Positions 53,120 through 63,604 of a DNA stretch of 64,000 bases are shown here, one piece after another. The stretch is from Natronocalculus amylovorans (GTDB lineage: Archaea; Halobacteriota; Halobacteria; Halobacteriales; Haloferacaceae). Location: NCBI RefSeq assembly GCF_023638035.1, contig NZ_JAKRVX010000001.1, positions 186,001-250,000 on the forward strand, given 5' to 3'. Every line of letters begins with the position of its first letter. The stretch's first letter is position 1. The position numbers and the translations under genes are program-made. The notes below the pieces were generated by a model, which ran no database searches, was not told the origin of the DNA, and saw nothing but the letters and a program-made list of their open reading frames with translations.

Positions 53120-55087
53120 GTGTCCACTGCTTGCGTCTTGAGTGTTCTTCCAGCACAGAACGATCGGCTCCGAGAAGCCTGCTCAGAACGATCGATCGAC
53201 GTTGTGACCGCCCCAACAGTGTCGAACGCCGTGGCTCAGCTAATCGATCGAGAGCTCCCGATAGCGTGTGTTGTACTGTCAACAACAGCAGAGCCCGATA
53301 ACGTATCGGTGCTTGTTAACGCACTACTGCAGTCCGAACAAGAACGACCGTGTCTGCTTGTCGGTCGAGAAGGTGAATCGCAATTTGTTGTGGATGAAGA
53401 CATGATCGAGACGGTTGATTTCGAAGAGGGCCATGACATTGTGCCAACGATCTGCGGCTGGCTACAGAAACAGGACGTAATAGCAGACCAGCGCACGCAC
53501 ACAGTGCCGACCGATGCAGAAATTGCGCATGCGGTCGATAGCGCACCTATTGGAGTCAGTATTACAGATCCCTCACAAACGGACAATCCGTTGGTCTACG
53601 TGAACGAAACATGGACGGAGATGAGCGGATATGAAACGGAGACGCTGCTTGGAAAAAATGCACGAGTGCTCCAAGGTCCGGAAACCGATACCGAGACGGT
53701 TACCAAAATCAGGCATGCAGTTGCGAATAACGAACCGATCACAACAGTCCTCAAGAACTATCGAAAAGACGGGACGTCGTTCTGGAATGAGTTGACACTT
53801 GCGCCGGTTTTTGATGCTAACGGGACGTTACAGCAGTATGTTGGATTCCAAAATGATGTCACTGAACGAAAGCGGGCAGAAGCGCTCGCACGTGACCGGA
53901 CAACGGAGTTAGCAGCAGAACGTGCAGTGTTAGACCGAATTCTCACCCGGATTGATGGACTGTTTGAGCTGGTTGTCGAAGCGTTGATTGAGGAAACCAC
54001 CCGTGAAGCGATCGAGCGACGGATTTGTCGTGCGGTTGTCGAGGCAGATGGCTGCAGTGGGAGTTGGATTGCCTGCGTTGACTCGGAAGCGCTGCATATT
54101 GCAACGACATCGGGGTACACTGTTGAGGGGTCACAGACTGTGTCATATGAGAGACTGTCTGAGCCGATTGTCACTGCGATTGAGTCGACTACTGCAACAC
54201 TGGTTTCGGGTGACCTCTGTACAGAAACACCAATACACCCACAACAGTCTGACGGTGAACAGCTGCTCCTTGTCCCGCTCCACTATGCACCAAAAGAGTA
54301 TGGCGTTCTTGGTATTCATATTGCAGATGCAGACCTTGTCGATGATCGTGAGCTCACGTTATTTGAATCGCTGGGTGCGATAATCGCGACTGGACTCCAC
54401 ATTGTTGAAACAGCGCGAATGTGGACAACAAACCAGATTAATGAGACGACATTTAAAATCGAAGATGAATCATTCCTTTTGAATGAGATTGCAGCACATA
54501 TAGGCACAGATGTTGAATATCTTGGTGTCGGAGCTGGGTCTCAGAACGGTTGTTATGAGCTCTATCTCACACTGTGTTCTCAAGGCTGTAACATAGACCA
54601 GTTGACCGCACTTACACCCGTCTCTGCGGTTCGGCGCATCGATGAGGGAGATGGAAGAACAACAGTTGCACTCACCATGGCTACTACTGCCGTGTTTTCA
54701 TCTTTCGCAGACGAAAACGCACACATCGTACAGGCTCACGCAGATGGAGCTACCGCGGAAGTTGTGGTCACATCACCAGTCGAACAAGATGTTCGGTCGA
54801 TTTACACACGTCTTACGGAGGTGTATACGGGGGTTTCGCTCCGTGCACAAAAAGAGCGAGAGAACCGTAACCCATCACCACCAGAGTTTCAAGCAACGGT
54901 CCGTAGCCGACTAACCGATCGTCAACAGACGGCAATCGAGAGTGCACATCTAAATGGCTATTTCGAGTGGCCACGCTCAGTTGATGGCGATGACCTTGCT
55001 GCAACAATGGACATCTCTCGACAGACGTTCCATCAGCATTTGCGGGCTGCTGAAAAGAAAATCGTCGATGCGTATCTCGACGAATAG
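53120..55087 (+). CDS. bat: Bat-like transcriptional activator with Cys-less LOV domain
   Basis: The 655-residue protein has the Bat layout: an N-terminal receiver-like segment without a clear phosphoacceptor, a LOV-type PAS domain (about 135-250), a GAF-like domain (about 280-420), a Bat-specific region and a C-terminal HTH_10 (from about RLTDRQQTAIESAHLNGYF). In the LOV core it reads GKNARVLQGPETD: Ala181 stands where photoactive LOV proteins have the adduct Cys, but the flavin contacts Asn180, Gln185, Asn213, Asn223 and Gln244 remain. It lies 87 bp after hop and probably activates it through the upstream ACTAG element. Start is GTG. Confidence 0.86.
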   Translation: MSTACVLSVLPAQNDRLREACSERSIDVVTAPTVSNAVAQLIDRELPIACVVLSTTAEPDNVSVLVNALLQSEQERPCLLVGREGESQFVVDEDMIETVDFEEGHDIVPTICGWLQKQDVIADQRTHTVPTDAEIAHAVDSAPIGVSITDPSQTDNPLVYVNETWTEMSGYETETLLGKNARVLQGPETDTETVTKIRHAVANNEPITTVLKNYRKDGTSFWNELTLAPVFDANGTLQQYVGFQNDVTERKRAEALARDRTTELAAERAVLDRILTRIDGLFELVVEALIEETTREAIERRICRAVVEADGCSGSWIACVDSEALHIATTSGYTVEGSQTVSYERLSEPIVTAIESTTATLVSGDLCTETPIHPQQSDGEQLLLVPLHYAPKEYGVLGIHIADADLVDDRELTLFESLGAIIATGLHIVETARMWTTNQINETTFKIEDESFLLNEIAAHIGTDVEYLGVGAGSQNGCYELYLTLCSQGCNIDQLTALTPVSAVRRIDEGDGRTTVALTMATTAVFSSFADENAHIVQAHADGATAEVVVTSPVEQDVRSIYTRLTEVYTGVSLRAQKERENRNPSPPEFQATVRSRLTDRQQTAIESAHLNGYFEWPRSVDGDDLAATMDISRQTFHQHLRAAEKKIVDAYLDE

Positions 55088-55131
55088 CGAATGTGCAGTT
55101 ATTTCTGCATTTGTGCTCAGGCTGAGATGAT

Positions 55132-56436
55132 CTACGGTGAGAGACGTTGTCGATCTCGTGGGAATAACACTGCTTCACGGATGTTATCCAATCCGAGGAT
55201 CGTCATGACAAGTCGCTCGCCACCGAGTCCGAAGCCTGCGTGTGGCGGCATGCCATATTTGAACATCTTTGTGTAGTAGTCAAACGCCTCGGGATCGAGG
55301 CCCTGTTGTTCGAATCCGGCGATGAGATGCTCGTATCGGTGTTCACGCTGTCCACCGGAGACAAGTTCCATCCGCGGGTGCATCAGATCGAATCCGGTCG
55401 ACAGCTGCTCGTCGTCCTCGTGGTCCATGATGTAGAACGGCTTAATTTCCGATGGCCAGTCGGTGATGAAGTAGTGCTCACCAACATCTTCTCCGAGTGC
55501 AACCTCGCCCTCGGTTGGGAGGTCGTCTCCCCAGACAAGCTGTTCATCAAGCTTTCCTGTTGCGTTGATCCGTTCGATCGCTTCCTCATAGCTCAGTCGT
55601 GGGAAGTCCCCATCTGGAACCTCGAACTCCTCGGCGAGGCCGATCGCTTCAAGCTGTGCTTCGCAGTTCTCTGCAACTGCTTCGTATGCGGCTTTGACGA
55701 CTGCCTCTGCAACGTCCATCGCTTCGGTGTGGTCGCAGAACGCACCCTCAAAGTCGATCGAGGTCGCTTCGTTGAGGTGCCGTGGGGTGTTGTGCTCTTC
55801 GGCGCGGAAGATCGGTCCAATCTCGAACACGCGCTCGAGGCCAGAGCCAGCCATCAGCTGTTTGAAAAGCTGTGGACTCTGGTTCATAAATGCCTCTTCA
55901 CCGAAGTACGTAATTGGGAACAATTCGGTTCCACCTTCGGTACCGGTTGCGACGATTTTTGGCGTGTTGATTTCGGTACAGTCGTGGTTGCGGAACGTCT
56001 CTCGGGCTGCACGCTGAATCTCCGCGCGAATCTCGAAGATTGCTTTGACCTCCGGCTTTCGAAGATCAAGCGTCCGGTTGTTTAGACGGGTTGAGATCTC
56101 AGCATCAACTTTCCCCGATGGATCGAGTGGGAGTTCGGTGTCTGCTGCTGCGATAACTTCGACTTCAGAGGGAGTCACTTCGACACCCGTTGGCGCACGC
56201 GGTTCCTCTGCGACGGTACCTGTAACAGAGAGGACGGATTCTCGGGAGACACCAAGACCGGTCTCAACGAGGTCTTCATCCATATCGTCTTTTTCAAATT
56301 TGATCTGAATCTGTCCGGTTTTATCCCGGAGAATCAAGAAGGCGATTCCACCAAGGTCACGAATCTCGTGAACCCACCCTGCGACAGTTACCTCATCGCC
56401 GGGCGCTGCATCTGCAGTGTATGTTCGGTTACGCAT
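55132..56436 (-). CDS. aspS: Aspartyl-tRNA synthetase (archaeal type)
   Basis: AspS charges tRNA(Asp), and in archaea with GatCAB often tRNA(Asn) too. The 434-residue protein has the OB-fold anticodon domain ([21 protein letters not shown]), class II motif 2 ([18 protein letters not shown]) and motif 3 ([16 protein letters not shown]). The ATG at 56436 begins MRNRTYTA; the longer open frame is not conserved in appearance. It pairs functionally with gatB at 5.2 kb. Confidence 0.95.
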   Translation of the reverse strand: MRNRTYTADAAPGDEVTVAGWVHEIRDLGGIAFLILRDKTGQIQIKFEKDDMDEDLVETGLGVSRESVLSVTGTVAEEPRAPTGVEVTPSEVEVIAAADTELPLDPSGKVDAEISTRLNNRTLDLRKPEVKAIFEIRAEIQRAARETFRNHDCTEINTPKIVATGTEGGTELFPITYFGEEAFMNQSPQLFKQLMAGSGLERVFEIGPIFRAEEHNTPRHLNEATSIDFEGAFCDHTEAMDVAEAVVKAAYEAVAENCEAQLEAIGLAEEFEVPDGDFPRLSYEEAIERINATGKLDEQLVWGDDLPTEGEVALGEDVGEHYFITDWPSEIKPFYIMDHEDDEQLSTGFDLMHPRMELVSGGQREHRYEHLIAGFEQQGLDPEAFDYYTKMFKYGMPPHAGFGLGGERLVMTILGLDNIREAVLFPRDRQRLSP

Positions 56437-56668
56437 ACTCTGTGGTTGCCGAGGGACAGGCATAAAAGACCCCGTTTCCGATCGGATCGAGAGCCACTCT
56501 TTTCGAAACAGAAAACATGGGTTAGAGCGCACCTAGCCACGCATTTATCAGTATTCAACTCGTATATTGGTACATATCAATATGGTGTGGGTTCACATGC
56601 GGTCAGAGAGCGGCGGTGCTATACATTCAGAACAAGTTCAAGACAAATTTTCACGGTGTTCTTAGCAG

Positions 56669-59005
56669 ATGCCATCAGGATTAAAACGTGAACTTGGGTT
56701 ATTTTCGACGAGCGCAATTGCGATCGGTGCGATGGTTGGCAGTGGTATTTTCATTCTCCCCGGTGTCGCATACATGCAGGTTGAAGGGCCAGCAGTTGTC
56801 GCCGCATTCCTTATTGCTGGCTTGCTTGTGTTGCCTGCTGCGTTAAGTGCATCCGAAATGGCGACTGCGATGCCGGAAGATGGCGGGTCCTACGTCTATG
56901 TTGAACGTGGGATGGGCCCACTATTAGGAACAATTGCAGGCATCGGAAACTGGTTTATGCTCTCGTTTAAAGGCGCACTTGCGCTTGTCGGCGGTGTCCC
57001 ATATCTTATTTTTGTCGCGCCGGGAGTTGCAGAATACATTATTCCAATTGCGATTGGGCTTGCATTGCTGTTCACCATAATTAATATCGTCAGTACAAAA
57101 AGTGCAGGTGGATTTCAGTTTGCGATCGTTGGTATTATGATTCTCGTGATGGGATGGTTTGTGGTCAGCGGTGCACCGGATATCGTCCCAGAGCGGACTG
57201 CAGGTGCATTTTCGGTTGGGAGTGGTGGCTTCCTCGCCGCAACCGCACTGGTATTCATCTCTTATGCTGGCGTGATTAAGATTGCAGCAGTTGCAGAGGA
57301 GGTCAAAGACCCTGGAAAGACGATTCCTCGGGCGATGATTGGGTCGTTGGTTTTCACCACACTGCTGTACGTGCTCATTGTATACGTCGCGATTGGGCTT
57401 GTTGACATTCCTGCAGCAATAGAGGCCGGAGAACTCAACGTAGATGGTGAGGGGCCAATCATGGCGTTAGCTGCGGATGCCACGCTCGGACCAGTTGGTG
57501 TGGCTGCGGTTGTACTGGCTGCGCTCCTTGCGCTTGCATCAACCGCGAATGCAGGCCTCCTTTCAGCGTCGCGATTTCCGTTTGCGATGGCCCGAGATAA
57601 TCTTGCACCGTCGCAGTTTGAAACGGTGAGCGATCGGTTCAATACCCCCGTGCTTTCGGTTGCTGTTTCGGGTGGTATTATTATCCTGCTTGTTGCGTTC
57701 TTTCCGATCGATCAAGTCGCAAAGTTCGGAAGCGCGTTTCAGATTATTGTCTTCATGCTCGTGAATCTCGCACTGATTGGCTTTCGTGAGGGAACTGTTG
57801 AGGGGTATGATCCCGAGTTTGTGGCACCGTTATATCCATGGGTTCAATTGTTTGGAATGGCGAGTGGGCTTGTTGTACTCACACAAGTTGGGACCGTTCC
57901 ACTTCTCGGCGCGGTCGGTGTGACATCTGTTGCAGTAATATACTACGTACTATACGCCAGCAAGCGCGTCGATCGAGAAGGTGCCGCACGTGGCGCAATC
58001 CGACAGAATATTGGTGAAGCTGCAACCGATCGGACTCGGAGTTTGTTTGAGGATGATGGTGAGTACGACGTGCTCGTGGCGCTGACTGATCAAACATCCG
58101 ACCAGACAAAACGGGGTATGCTTCGAGTTGCGACTGATACGGGCCGATTGCGTACAACAGATGTCTCTGTCGTTGAGTTTCTTGACATACCACACCAGAT
58201 CTTCGCCGAGCAGCACGCAACAGTGATTGAAAAAGATGAGCCGGAGTGGCTCCAAACCGCTGACGGCTCGCTCCCCAAATGGTACCCAGACCGACAGGTA
58301 AATCAAGAAACAGATGGTGGACAAACAGCCCCGCTCTCAGAGCGCAATGGAGAGAGACAATCTGCGAACACCAAAATACGCTACCGCGAGATCGATAGCG
58401 AGGACCACAAAGACGCGATTGTCGATTTTGCAACGTATGAGGGGATTGACCTACTACTAATTGAACGTCGAACGGCAGATTTCTACGATCAGCTGTTCGG
58501 TGGTGAAACACAGTGGATCTTAGACAATGCACCGTGTGATGTTGTGCTCGTTGAAGACAGAGGATTCACGGGGGCAGACGAAATCGCGGTGGTTGCAAAC
58601 CGTGGTGCATTCGATCCATTAAAAATACTGCTGGCAGATGCAATTGCGGAGGAAACAGGGGCCGAGCTGAACCTACTTCATGCACTTCCAGCAGATGCAC
58701 CCGAAAGCCAGCGTGAAACAATCAAAGCCTATCATAACGAACTCATTTCGCTCTGTACTGTTCCTGCGCGGTCAACGGTTATCGAGACAGACGATCGAAT
58801 TAAAGGTTTAACGCGGTTCGTTGGTGAGGCTGATCTATTGGTTACCGGCGTCGATCGATCCGGAATTAGCGGGCAGCTATTCGGGCGACCGGCAAATCGG
58901 TTGGTTGACTCAGTGTCGTGCACCTCGCTGATGGTACAGACACATGATGGGGCAAAACGGAGAGGGATACTCCGGCGTCTACTGATGGATTATTTGTTCT
59001 CCTAA
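56669..59005 (+). CDS. APC-family amino acid transporter fused to UspA-like domains
   Basis: The first 430 residues or so form a 12-helix APC transporter (AIGAMVGSGIFILPG, EVKDPGKTIPRAMIGSLVF). The cytoplasmic tail of about 340 residues holds tandem UspA-like folds (DVLVALTDQTSDQTKRGMLR; CDVVLVEDRGFTGADEIAVVANRG; LLVTGVDRSGISGQLFG). Such fusions are typical of haloarchaeal cationic-amino-acid or osmolyte transporters; the tail may sense nucleotides. Substrate unknown. The 232 bp before it contain no gene I can support. Confidence 0.9.
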   Translation: MPSGLKRELGLFSTSAIAIGAMVGSGIFILPGVAYMQVEGPAVVAAFLIAGLLVLPAALSASEMATAMPEDGGSYVYVERGMGPLLGTIAGIGNWFMLSFKGALALVGGVPYLIFVAPGVAEYIIPIAIGLALLFTIINIVSTKSAGGFQFAIVGIMILVMGWFVVSGAPDIVPERTAGAFSVGSGGFLAATALVFISYAGVIKIAAVAEEVKDPGKTIPRAMIGSLVFTTLLYVLIVYVAIGLVDIPAAIEAGELNVDGEGPIMALAADATLGPVGVAAVVLAALLALASTANAGLLSASRFPFAMARDNLAPSQFETVSDRFNTPVLSVAVSGGIIILLVAFFPIDQVAKFGSAFQIIVFMLVNLALIGFREGTVEGYDPEFVAPLYPWVQLFGMASGLVVLTQVGTVPLLGAVGVTSVAVIYYVLYASKRVDREGAARGAIRQNIGEAATDRTRSLFEDDGEYDVLVALTDQTSDQTKRGMLRVATDTGRLRTTDVSVVEFLDIPHQIFAEQHATVIEKDEPEWLQTADGSLPKWYPDRQVNQETDGGQTAPLSERNGERQSANTKIRYREIDSEDHKDAIVDFATYEGIDLLLIERRTADFYDQLFGGETQWILDNAPCDVVLVEDRGFTGADEIAVVANRGAFDPLKILLADAIAEETGAELNLLHALPADAPESQRETIKAYHNELISLCTVPARSTVIETDDRIKGLTRFVGEADLLVTGVDRSGISGQLFGRPANRLVDSVSCTSLMVQTHDGAKRRGILRRLLMDYLFS

Positions 59006-59010
59006 CGGAG

Positions 59011-59736
59011 CTACTCGGGTGTAGCGATCGTTCCGTGGGCGTTTTTGACGCCTTCGACAGTCTCTCGGACTGCATCGCATCCCTGATCGTGAAGCAGATC
59101 ACCAACAACAACGACATCTGCGTGTTGTCCCATCTCGTAGGCAGTATCGTAGTCCCGAATACCACCGCCATAAAAGAGCGTAGAGTTATCTAATGCATCG
59201 TGCGCCGCCGAGACAATTTCTGTATCACCGAACGTGCCGGAGTACTCAATATAGATGATCTCTTGTCCGAACATCTTCTCTGCAACGCGGGCAAATGAGG
59301 CCACATCCTCCGCGGATTGATCGCAGTCCGCTTCGGTGTACTCTGCAACCGATGCCTCTGGATTCATCACGATGTACGCCTCGGTTGTGGTTCGGTCCCA
59401 GTCAAGACCGTTCTCGATCCGAACCCACTCTTTATGTGCGCCAACGATCCAGAAGGGGTCTTTAGAATTGAAGACGGTTGGAATAAGATAGCCATCAAGT
59501 GCTGGCGAGTCGATAACAACACCGGGGTTTGATGGTTCCTGATACAGGGGAACATCGTACTCCGCACAAGCATCAATGACTCGCTGCATCTTTTCTTCAG
59601 TCATTCCGAGCGTTCCGCCGATCTCGATCGCATCGGTTCCCGTCTGACAGACATCTTCGAACGTTTCGCCCGGCTGTAACTCTTTGTCAGGATCAACTTT
59701 GAGAATGTGATCCCACGATTCCCACGGCTTACTCAT
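59011..59736 (-). CDS. Geranylgeranylglyceryl phosphate synthase
   Basis: This TIM-barrel prenyltransferase makes the first ether bond of archaeal membrane lipids, joining sn-glycerol-1-phosphate and geranylgeranyl diphosphate. The 241-residue protein starts [20 protein letters not shown], and shows [33 protein letters not shown] and [12 protein letters not shown], the substrate-binding turns of the family. The ATG at 59736 has TATA-like TTTTTATCT about 27 bp upstream. Convergent with the APC transporter. Confidence 0.93.
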   Translation of the reverse strand: MSKPWESWDHILKVDPDKELQPGETFEDVCQTGTDAIEIGGTLGMTEEKMQRVIDACAEYDVPLYQEPSNPGVVIDSPALDGYLIPTVFNSKDPFWIVGAHKEWVRIENGLDWDRTTTEAYIVMNPEASVAEYTEADCDQSAEDVASFARVAEKMFGQEIIYIEYSGTFGDTEIVSAAHDALDNSTLFYGGGIRDYDTAYEMGQHADVVVVGDLLHDQGCDAVRETVEGVKNAHGTIATPE

Positions 59737-59758
59737 TGTCAGGAGTTGTTCCGTGTGA

Positions 59759-59767
59759 AGATAAAAA
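59759..59767 (-). promoter_or_regulatory. TATA-like box of the GGGP synthase gene
   Basis: The minus strand reads CTTTTTATC, centred about 27 bp before the ATG at 59736, favouring that start over the longer frame to 59871. Confidence 0.5.
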
Positions 59768-59825
59768 GGGTCCGATGAACAACTGTGAGGATCATCACTA
59801 ACTCCGTCCAAAATAATACGATTAT

Positions 59826-60233
59826 ATGGACGACTCTGAAGAGAACGTGCTCGGAACACCGCTTGCACCATGTAGTATGTCGCCGGAAACAGGCTACCTC
59901 CGGGATGGACACTGTCGGCAGCTCGATCGTGATCCTGGGCGACATGAAGTCTGTGCAGTTATGACGCAAGCGTTTCTTGAATACAGCCGCGAACAAGGCA
60001 ATGACCTCATTACACCACGCCCCGAGTGGCAGTTTCCGGGGCTACATCCTGGCGATCGGTGGTGCGTGTGCCTCCCTCGGTGGGTCGAAGCATTGGATGC
60101 AGGGGTTGCACCGCCAGTCTTGTTGGAAGCGACAACCGCCGGCGTGACAGATGAGGTTTCGGTTGAAACGCTCCGTAAGCATGCGTACGAAGAAGACGAA
60201 GACAAAAGCGAGGCTGAGGGCGGGAGCGACTAG
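59826..60233 (+). CDS. DUF2237 family protein
   Basis: The 135-residue protein matches the DUF2237 family: [24 protein letters not shown] near the start, [22 protein letters not shown] in the middle, and [15 protein letters not shown]. Conserved Cys residues hint at metal or thiol chemistry but no activity is established. It is divergent from the lipid synthase gene, and its acidic tail is typical of haloarchaea. Confidence 0.88.
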   Translation: MDDSEENVLGTPLAPCSMSPETGYLRDGHCRQLDRDPGRHEVCAVMTQAFLEYSREQGNDLITPRPEWQFPGLHPGDRWCVCLPRWVEALDAGVAPPVLLEATTAGVTDEVSVETLRKHAYEEDEDKSEAEGGSD

Positions 60234-60277
60234 CAGACAGCGGTGGTATTTTCCTGCTTGCTGACGTGTGATATTGT

Positions 60278-61435
60278 ATGGTGAGCGAAATCACGGCATC
60301 GGAGCTTCGGGATCGTCTGGATGCAGGCGACGAGTTTGTTCTCCTCGACACACGCGATACGGAGAGCTTCGAAGGGTGGCGTATTCCGGGATCGGTGCAG
60401 TATTTTTATAAACCGTTTCACGAGTTCGATCTCGATGCGCTCGTTTCCGCGACTGGTATCCAGAAAGACGATGAAATAATCACAATCTGTGCAAAAGGGA
60501 AGGCCTCCTATGCGATCGCCGAGGATCTTGAATCTGCGGGATACAATGACGTAACGGTTGTGCTTGAGGGGATGAGAGCGTGGAGTGCCGTCTATGATCA
60601 CGTGCCGATCGAACTGGCTGACGATCTGACAATCGTGCAGATCCAGCGCAGAGCAAAAGGCTGTCTTGGCTATCTCATTGCGTCAAACGGTGAAGCTGCA
60701 GTCATTGACGCAACGCGTCACACGGACGAGTTCACGGCTGCAGCAGACGCGCTTGGAACGCCAATTACAGCGGTGTTTGATACCCACATCCATGCAGATC
60801 ACATCTCCGGTGGGCGATCGCTTGCGACAGCGCTTGACGTGCCATATTATATGGGTCACGAAGCGGCAGGCAGAGATGTTACACATGCGTTTGAGCCCCT
60901 TGCACCGAACGACGTTGTTGAAGTTGGTGGTGTCGATATCAAAGCGCTCGCAACGCCTGGGCACACCTCCGATATGGTGAGCTATCTCATTGACACCGAA
61001 GCAGTCATCACTGGCGATACGCTGTTTGTTGAGTCGGTTGGACGAACGGAGCTTCAGTTTGGCGACGGTGAAGCACAGACGGGTGCAACACAGCTGTATG
61101 ACTCGCTTCATCGAACACTCCTTGCAGAGCCGGACAGCGTCACGGTGCTGCCGGGTCATTTCACGATTCGAAACGATGGGACCTCACCGGCGACATCAGG
61201 TGAGCCGATCGTCACCACAATTGGAGAGACACGGGTTGGATTAGACATCCTCTCAGCAGATCGGGATGACTTTGTTGAGCGGATCACTGCACGGTTGCCA
61301 GAGAAACCACCGAACTATGAAACCGTCATCGGAATCAATCAGGGATCGACGACCGTGGAGAACGAAACGGACGCGATCGAACTGGAACTGGGTCCGAATC
61401 GGTGCGCAGCGGAGACGGACGCAGGTGCAGATTAA
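60278..61435 (+). CDS. Rhodanese-metallo-beta-lactamase fusion (persulfide dioxygenase-like)
   Basis: The N-terminal 115 residues or so form a rhodanese domain with the active Cys in ITICAKGKAS. The rest is a metallo-beta-lactamase fold with THIHADHISGG, GHTSDMVS and LPGHFTI metal motifs, as in ETHE1-type persulfide dioxygenases. Together they would handle sulfane sulfur: transfer by the rhodanese, oxidation by the MBL part. The order is reverse to the better known ETHE1-rhodanese fusions. TATA-like GGTATTTTCC lies about 30 bp upstream of the ATG. Confidence 0.87.
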   Translation: MVSEITASELRDRLDAGDEFVLLDTRDTESFEGWRIPGSVQYFYKPFHEFDLDALVSATGIQKDDEIITICAKGKASYAIAEDLESAGYNDVTVVLEGMRAWSAVYDHVPIELADDLTIVQIQRRAKGCLGYLIASNGEAAVIDATRHTDEFTAAADALGTPITAVFDTHIHADHISGGRSLATALDVPYYMGHEAAGRDVTHAFEPLAPNDVVEVGGVDIKALATPGHTSDMVSYLIDTEAVITGDTLFVESVGRTELQFGDGEAQTGATQLYDSLHRTLLAEPDSVTVLPGHFTIRNDGTSPATSGEPIVTTIGETRVGLDILSADRDDFVERITARLPEKPPNYETVIGINQGSTTVENETDAIELELGPNRCAAETDAGAD

Positions 61436-61530
61436 ATGCGGCTAGGGATGCTTCAAAAATTCGAATCTTCCGGGCGATCGTAAACACGAGTTATCGCCTC
61501 TGAAGACAGTCTAGTATATTGGTGAACTGT

Positions 61531-62001
61531 ATGTCTGCACAAGCAAAAACCACCGAGTCACAAGTATCGCTCGAACTGAACCGAAGTCCATGGATCGTCG
61601 CAATAAGCGGTGGGCTCCTTGGTGGCGCAGCAATGGGACTGTTGATGCAGTTCTGGATGGATGCAATGCCTGCGATCGGTGCACTGTATGGACAGCCAAC
61701 ACTCACCGCAGGATGGGCAGCACATCTTGTTCATAGTATCCTCTTTGCATTGCTCTTTGTTGCAGCAATCCGTGAGACCCCGATTAGCAAGTATGCGACA
61801 AGCATGCAGAACATCATTGGACTTGGCGCACTCTATGGCGTTGTGCTCACGATCGTCGCTGCGTTCGTGATGCCGCTATGGCTAAACACCGTTGCAAACA
61901 TGGGGATGGCAGTTCCATCGTTCTCGATTCCATCGTTTACCGCACACATTGTCTTCGGTGTCCTCGTCGCAGGTGTGTACGCACTTGCACGACGGACCTA
62001 G
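61531..62001 (+). CDS. Four-helix membrane protein, unknown function
   Basis: This protein of 156 residues has four clear helices ([74 protein letters not shown]). Glycine-rich first and third helices and two His in helices two and four are notable. It does not show kinase motifs although similar haloarchaeal proteins are sometimes labelled so. The ATG at 61531 is preferred; it overlaps the end of convergent cobQ by four bases. Confidence 0.72.
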   Translation: MSAQAKTTESQVSLELNRSPWIVAISGGLLGGAAMGLLMQFWMDAMPAIGALYGQPTLTAGWAAHLVHSILFALLFVAAIRETPISKYATSMQNIIGLGALYGVVLTIVAAFVMPLWLNTVANMGMAVPSFSIPSFTAHIVFGVLVAGVYALARRT

Positions 62002-63596
62002 ATTTTCATTTTTTCAAAGAGTGGCTCAAGAGAGACCGTTTTCTCAATGAGCGCTGCAGCGCGATCGTACGGATCTGTCGATTCCATTTCAATATCCGGA
62101 CGCGATCGATCCGCTGAGCGATACACTGCAGCAACAAATCCATCCCGTACAGTTTCGTTTTCAAAGAGCCCGTGTAGATACGTCCCAAGGACAGACTCAT
62201 TGCAGTACCCAAGCGCTGGCGATCGATCGGTAACGCGAGCCTCAACATCTGCATCAGCATCAGCATCGGTATCAGTATCCGCGTCACCAAACGGAAGCGA
62301 TCGGGTATCCACGGCCTCACCTGCAACGGCAGTTGTCTCTCCAGTATGAATCTCATACCCAGTGACAGTCCCGGAGACACCCGCAAGCGGACCGACGCCA
62401 TCAACCGTCAGCGTCGCTGGACGAACCTGTTTCTCCGAAAAAAAGCGTGTCTCAACCGGGAGGAGCCCAAGCCCAGCGAGACAGTCATCGGTATCTGTTT
62501 CGCTTGTTGCCTCGGTGTGAACAGCAGTGAGTTTCTCACCGAGCATCTGATAGCCGCCGCAAAGTCCGACGATCGGCCCGTCAAACGATCGGATCTGTTC
62601 TGCCATCCCCTGCTCGTAGAGTGCGAGCAGATCGTTGACGGTGTTTTTTGTGCCGGACAGAATCAGTGCATCGGCGTCACTGAGATCATCATCCAGTGGA
62701 GTATAGACGATTCGGACGCCAGGAACACGCGCAAGCGGTTCAAGATCGGTCATATTCGAGGCACGTGGAAATCGCGGAACCGCAATGGTGACGGACGATT
62801 CAGGCGGGACGCCATCATCCGCACCAGTACGTTTCCGCTCCCCTTCAGCAGGCAGTGAGACGCTATCTTCTTCCGGCAACCCCGGATCGTCATACGGAAT
62901 GACACCTAACACAGGAACGTCGGTTCGTTTCTCAAACGCATCTAGTCCTGGCTCAAGGAGCGAGGGGTCACCGCGGAACTTTGTGATGATCACCCCACAA
63001 ACCTGTTCACGAAGGTCATCAGGCATCAGTTCAAGCGTCCCAACAAGCGACGCAAAGACGCCGCCACGTTCGATATCCCCGACGAGAACGATCGATGCCT
63101 CTGCAAATCGGGCCGTCTCAACATTTGCTAAATCGCGATGGTGAAGGTTAATTTCGGCAATCGAGCCTGCGCCCTCTGCAACAATAACCTCATGTTCGCT
63201 CGCAAGCCGATCGTGTGCGGAACGCGCGGTTTCACGCGCCTGTTTCCAGTGGTCATCGTAGTAGCTCCCAGCAGCGAAGTGGCCAACACCAACGCCATCA
63301 AGCACAAGTTGTGATTCGCCATCACCACGCGGTTTGAGCAGCACCGGATTCATATCAGTCGTTGCGCTCACTCGTGCGGCTCGTGCTTGAACCGCCTGTG
63401 AGACACCAATCTCACCAAATGGAGGGCCATCGGCGTTCGTTCGCGGCACTGCATGTGCGTTGTTGCTCATATTCTGCGCTTTGAAAGGGGCAACTGAGAA
63501 TCCCCGATCAGCGAGGAGCCGACAGAGCCCGGCTGCAACCGTGCTTTTGCCAACATGGCTTGCAGTCCCTGCGATGAGAAGTGTCTCTGCTGACAT
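61998..63596 (-). CDS. cobQ: Cobyric acid synthase
   Basis: CobQ/CbiP amidates four side chains of adenosylcobyrinic acid diamide using glutamine and ATP. The 532-residue protein has the dethiobiotin-synthetase-like N-terminal P-loop [38 protein letters not shown], and a C-terminal glutaminase domain with Cys in [10 protein letters not shown] and His in YLHGLFEN. A short Asp/Thr/Ala repeat ([12 protein letters not shown]) is inserted near residue 440. It lies next to the corrinoid adenosyltransferase gene in the cobalamin pathway. Confidence 0.95.
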   Translation of the reverse strand: MSAETLLIAGTASHVGKSTVAAGLCRLLADRGFSVAPFKAQNMSNNAHAVPRTNADGPPFGEIGVSQAVQARAARVSATTDMNPVLLKPRGDGESQLVLDGVGVGHFAAGSYYDDHWKQARETARSAHDRLASEHEVIVAEGAGSIAEINLHHRDLANVETARFAEASIVLVGDIERGGVFASLVGTLELMPDDLREQVCGVIITKFRGDPSLLEPGLDAFEKRTDVPVLGVIPYDDPGLPEEDSVSLPAEGERKRTGADDGVPPESSVTIAVPRFPRASNMTDLEPLARVPGVRIVYTPLDDDLSDADALILSGTKNTVNDLLALYEQGMAEQIRSFDGPIVGLCGGYQMLGEKLTAVHTEATSETDTDDCLAGLGLLPVETRFFSEKQVRPATLTVDGVGPLAGVSGTVTGYEIHTGETTAVAGEAVDTRSLPFGDADTDTDADADADVEARVTDRSPALGYCNESVLGTYLHGLFENETVRDGFVAAVYRSADRSRPDIEMESTDPYDRAAALIEKTVSLEPLFEKMKI

Positions 63597-63604
63597 GAGA
63601 GTAC

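Noticed and set aside
62240-62285. CRISPR-like repeats
   Set aside because: These are short in-frame hexamer repeats within cobQ, without spacers; no CRISPR array or cas gene is seen in the window.
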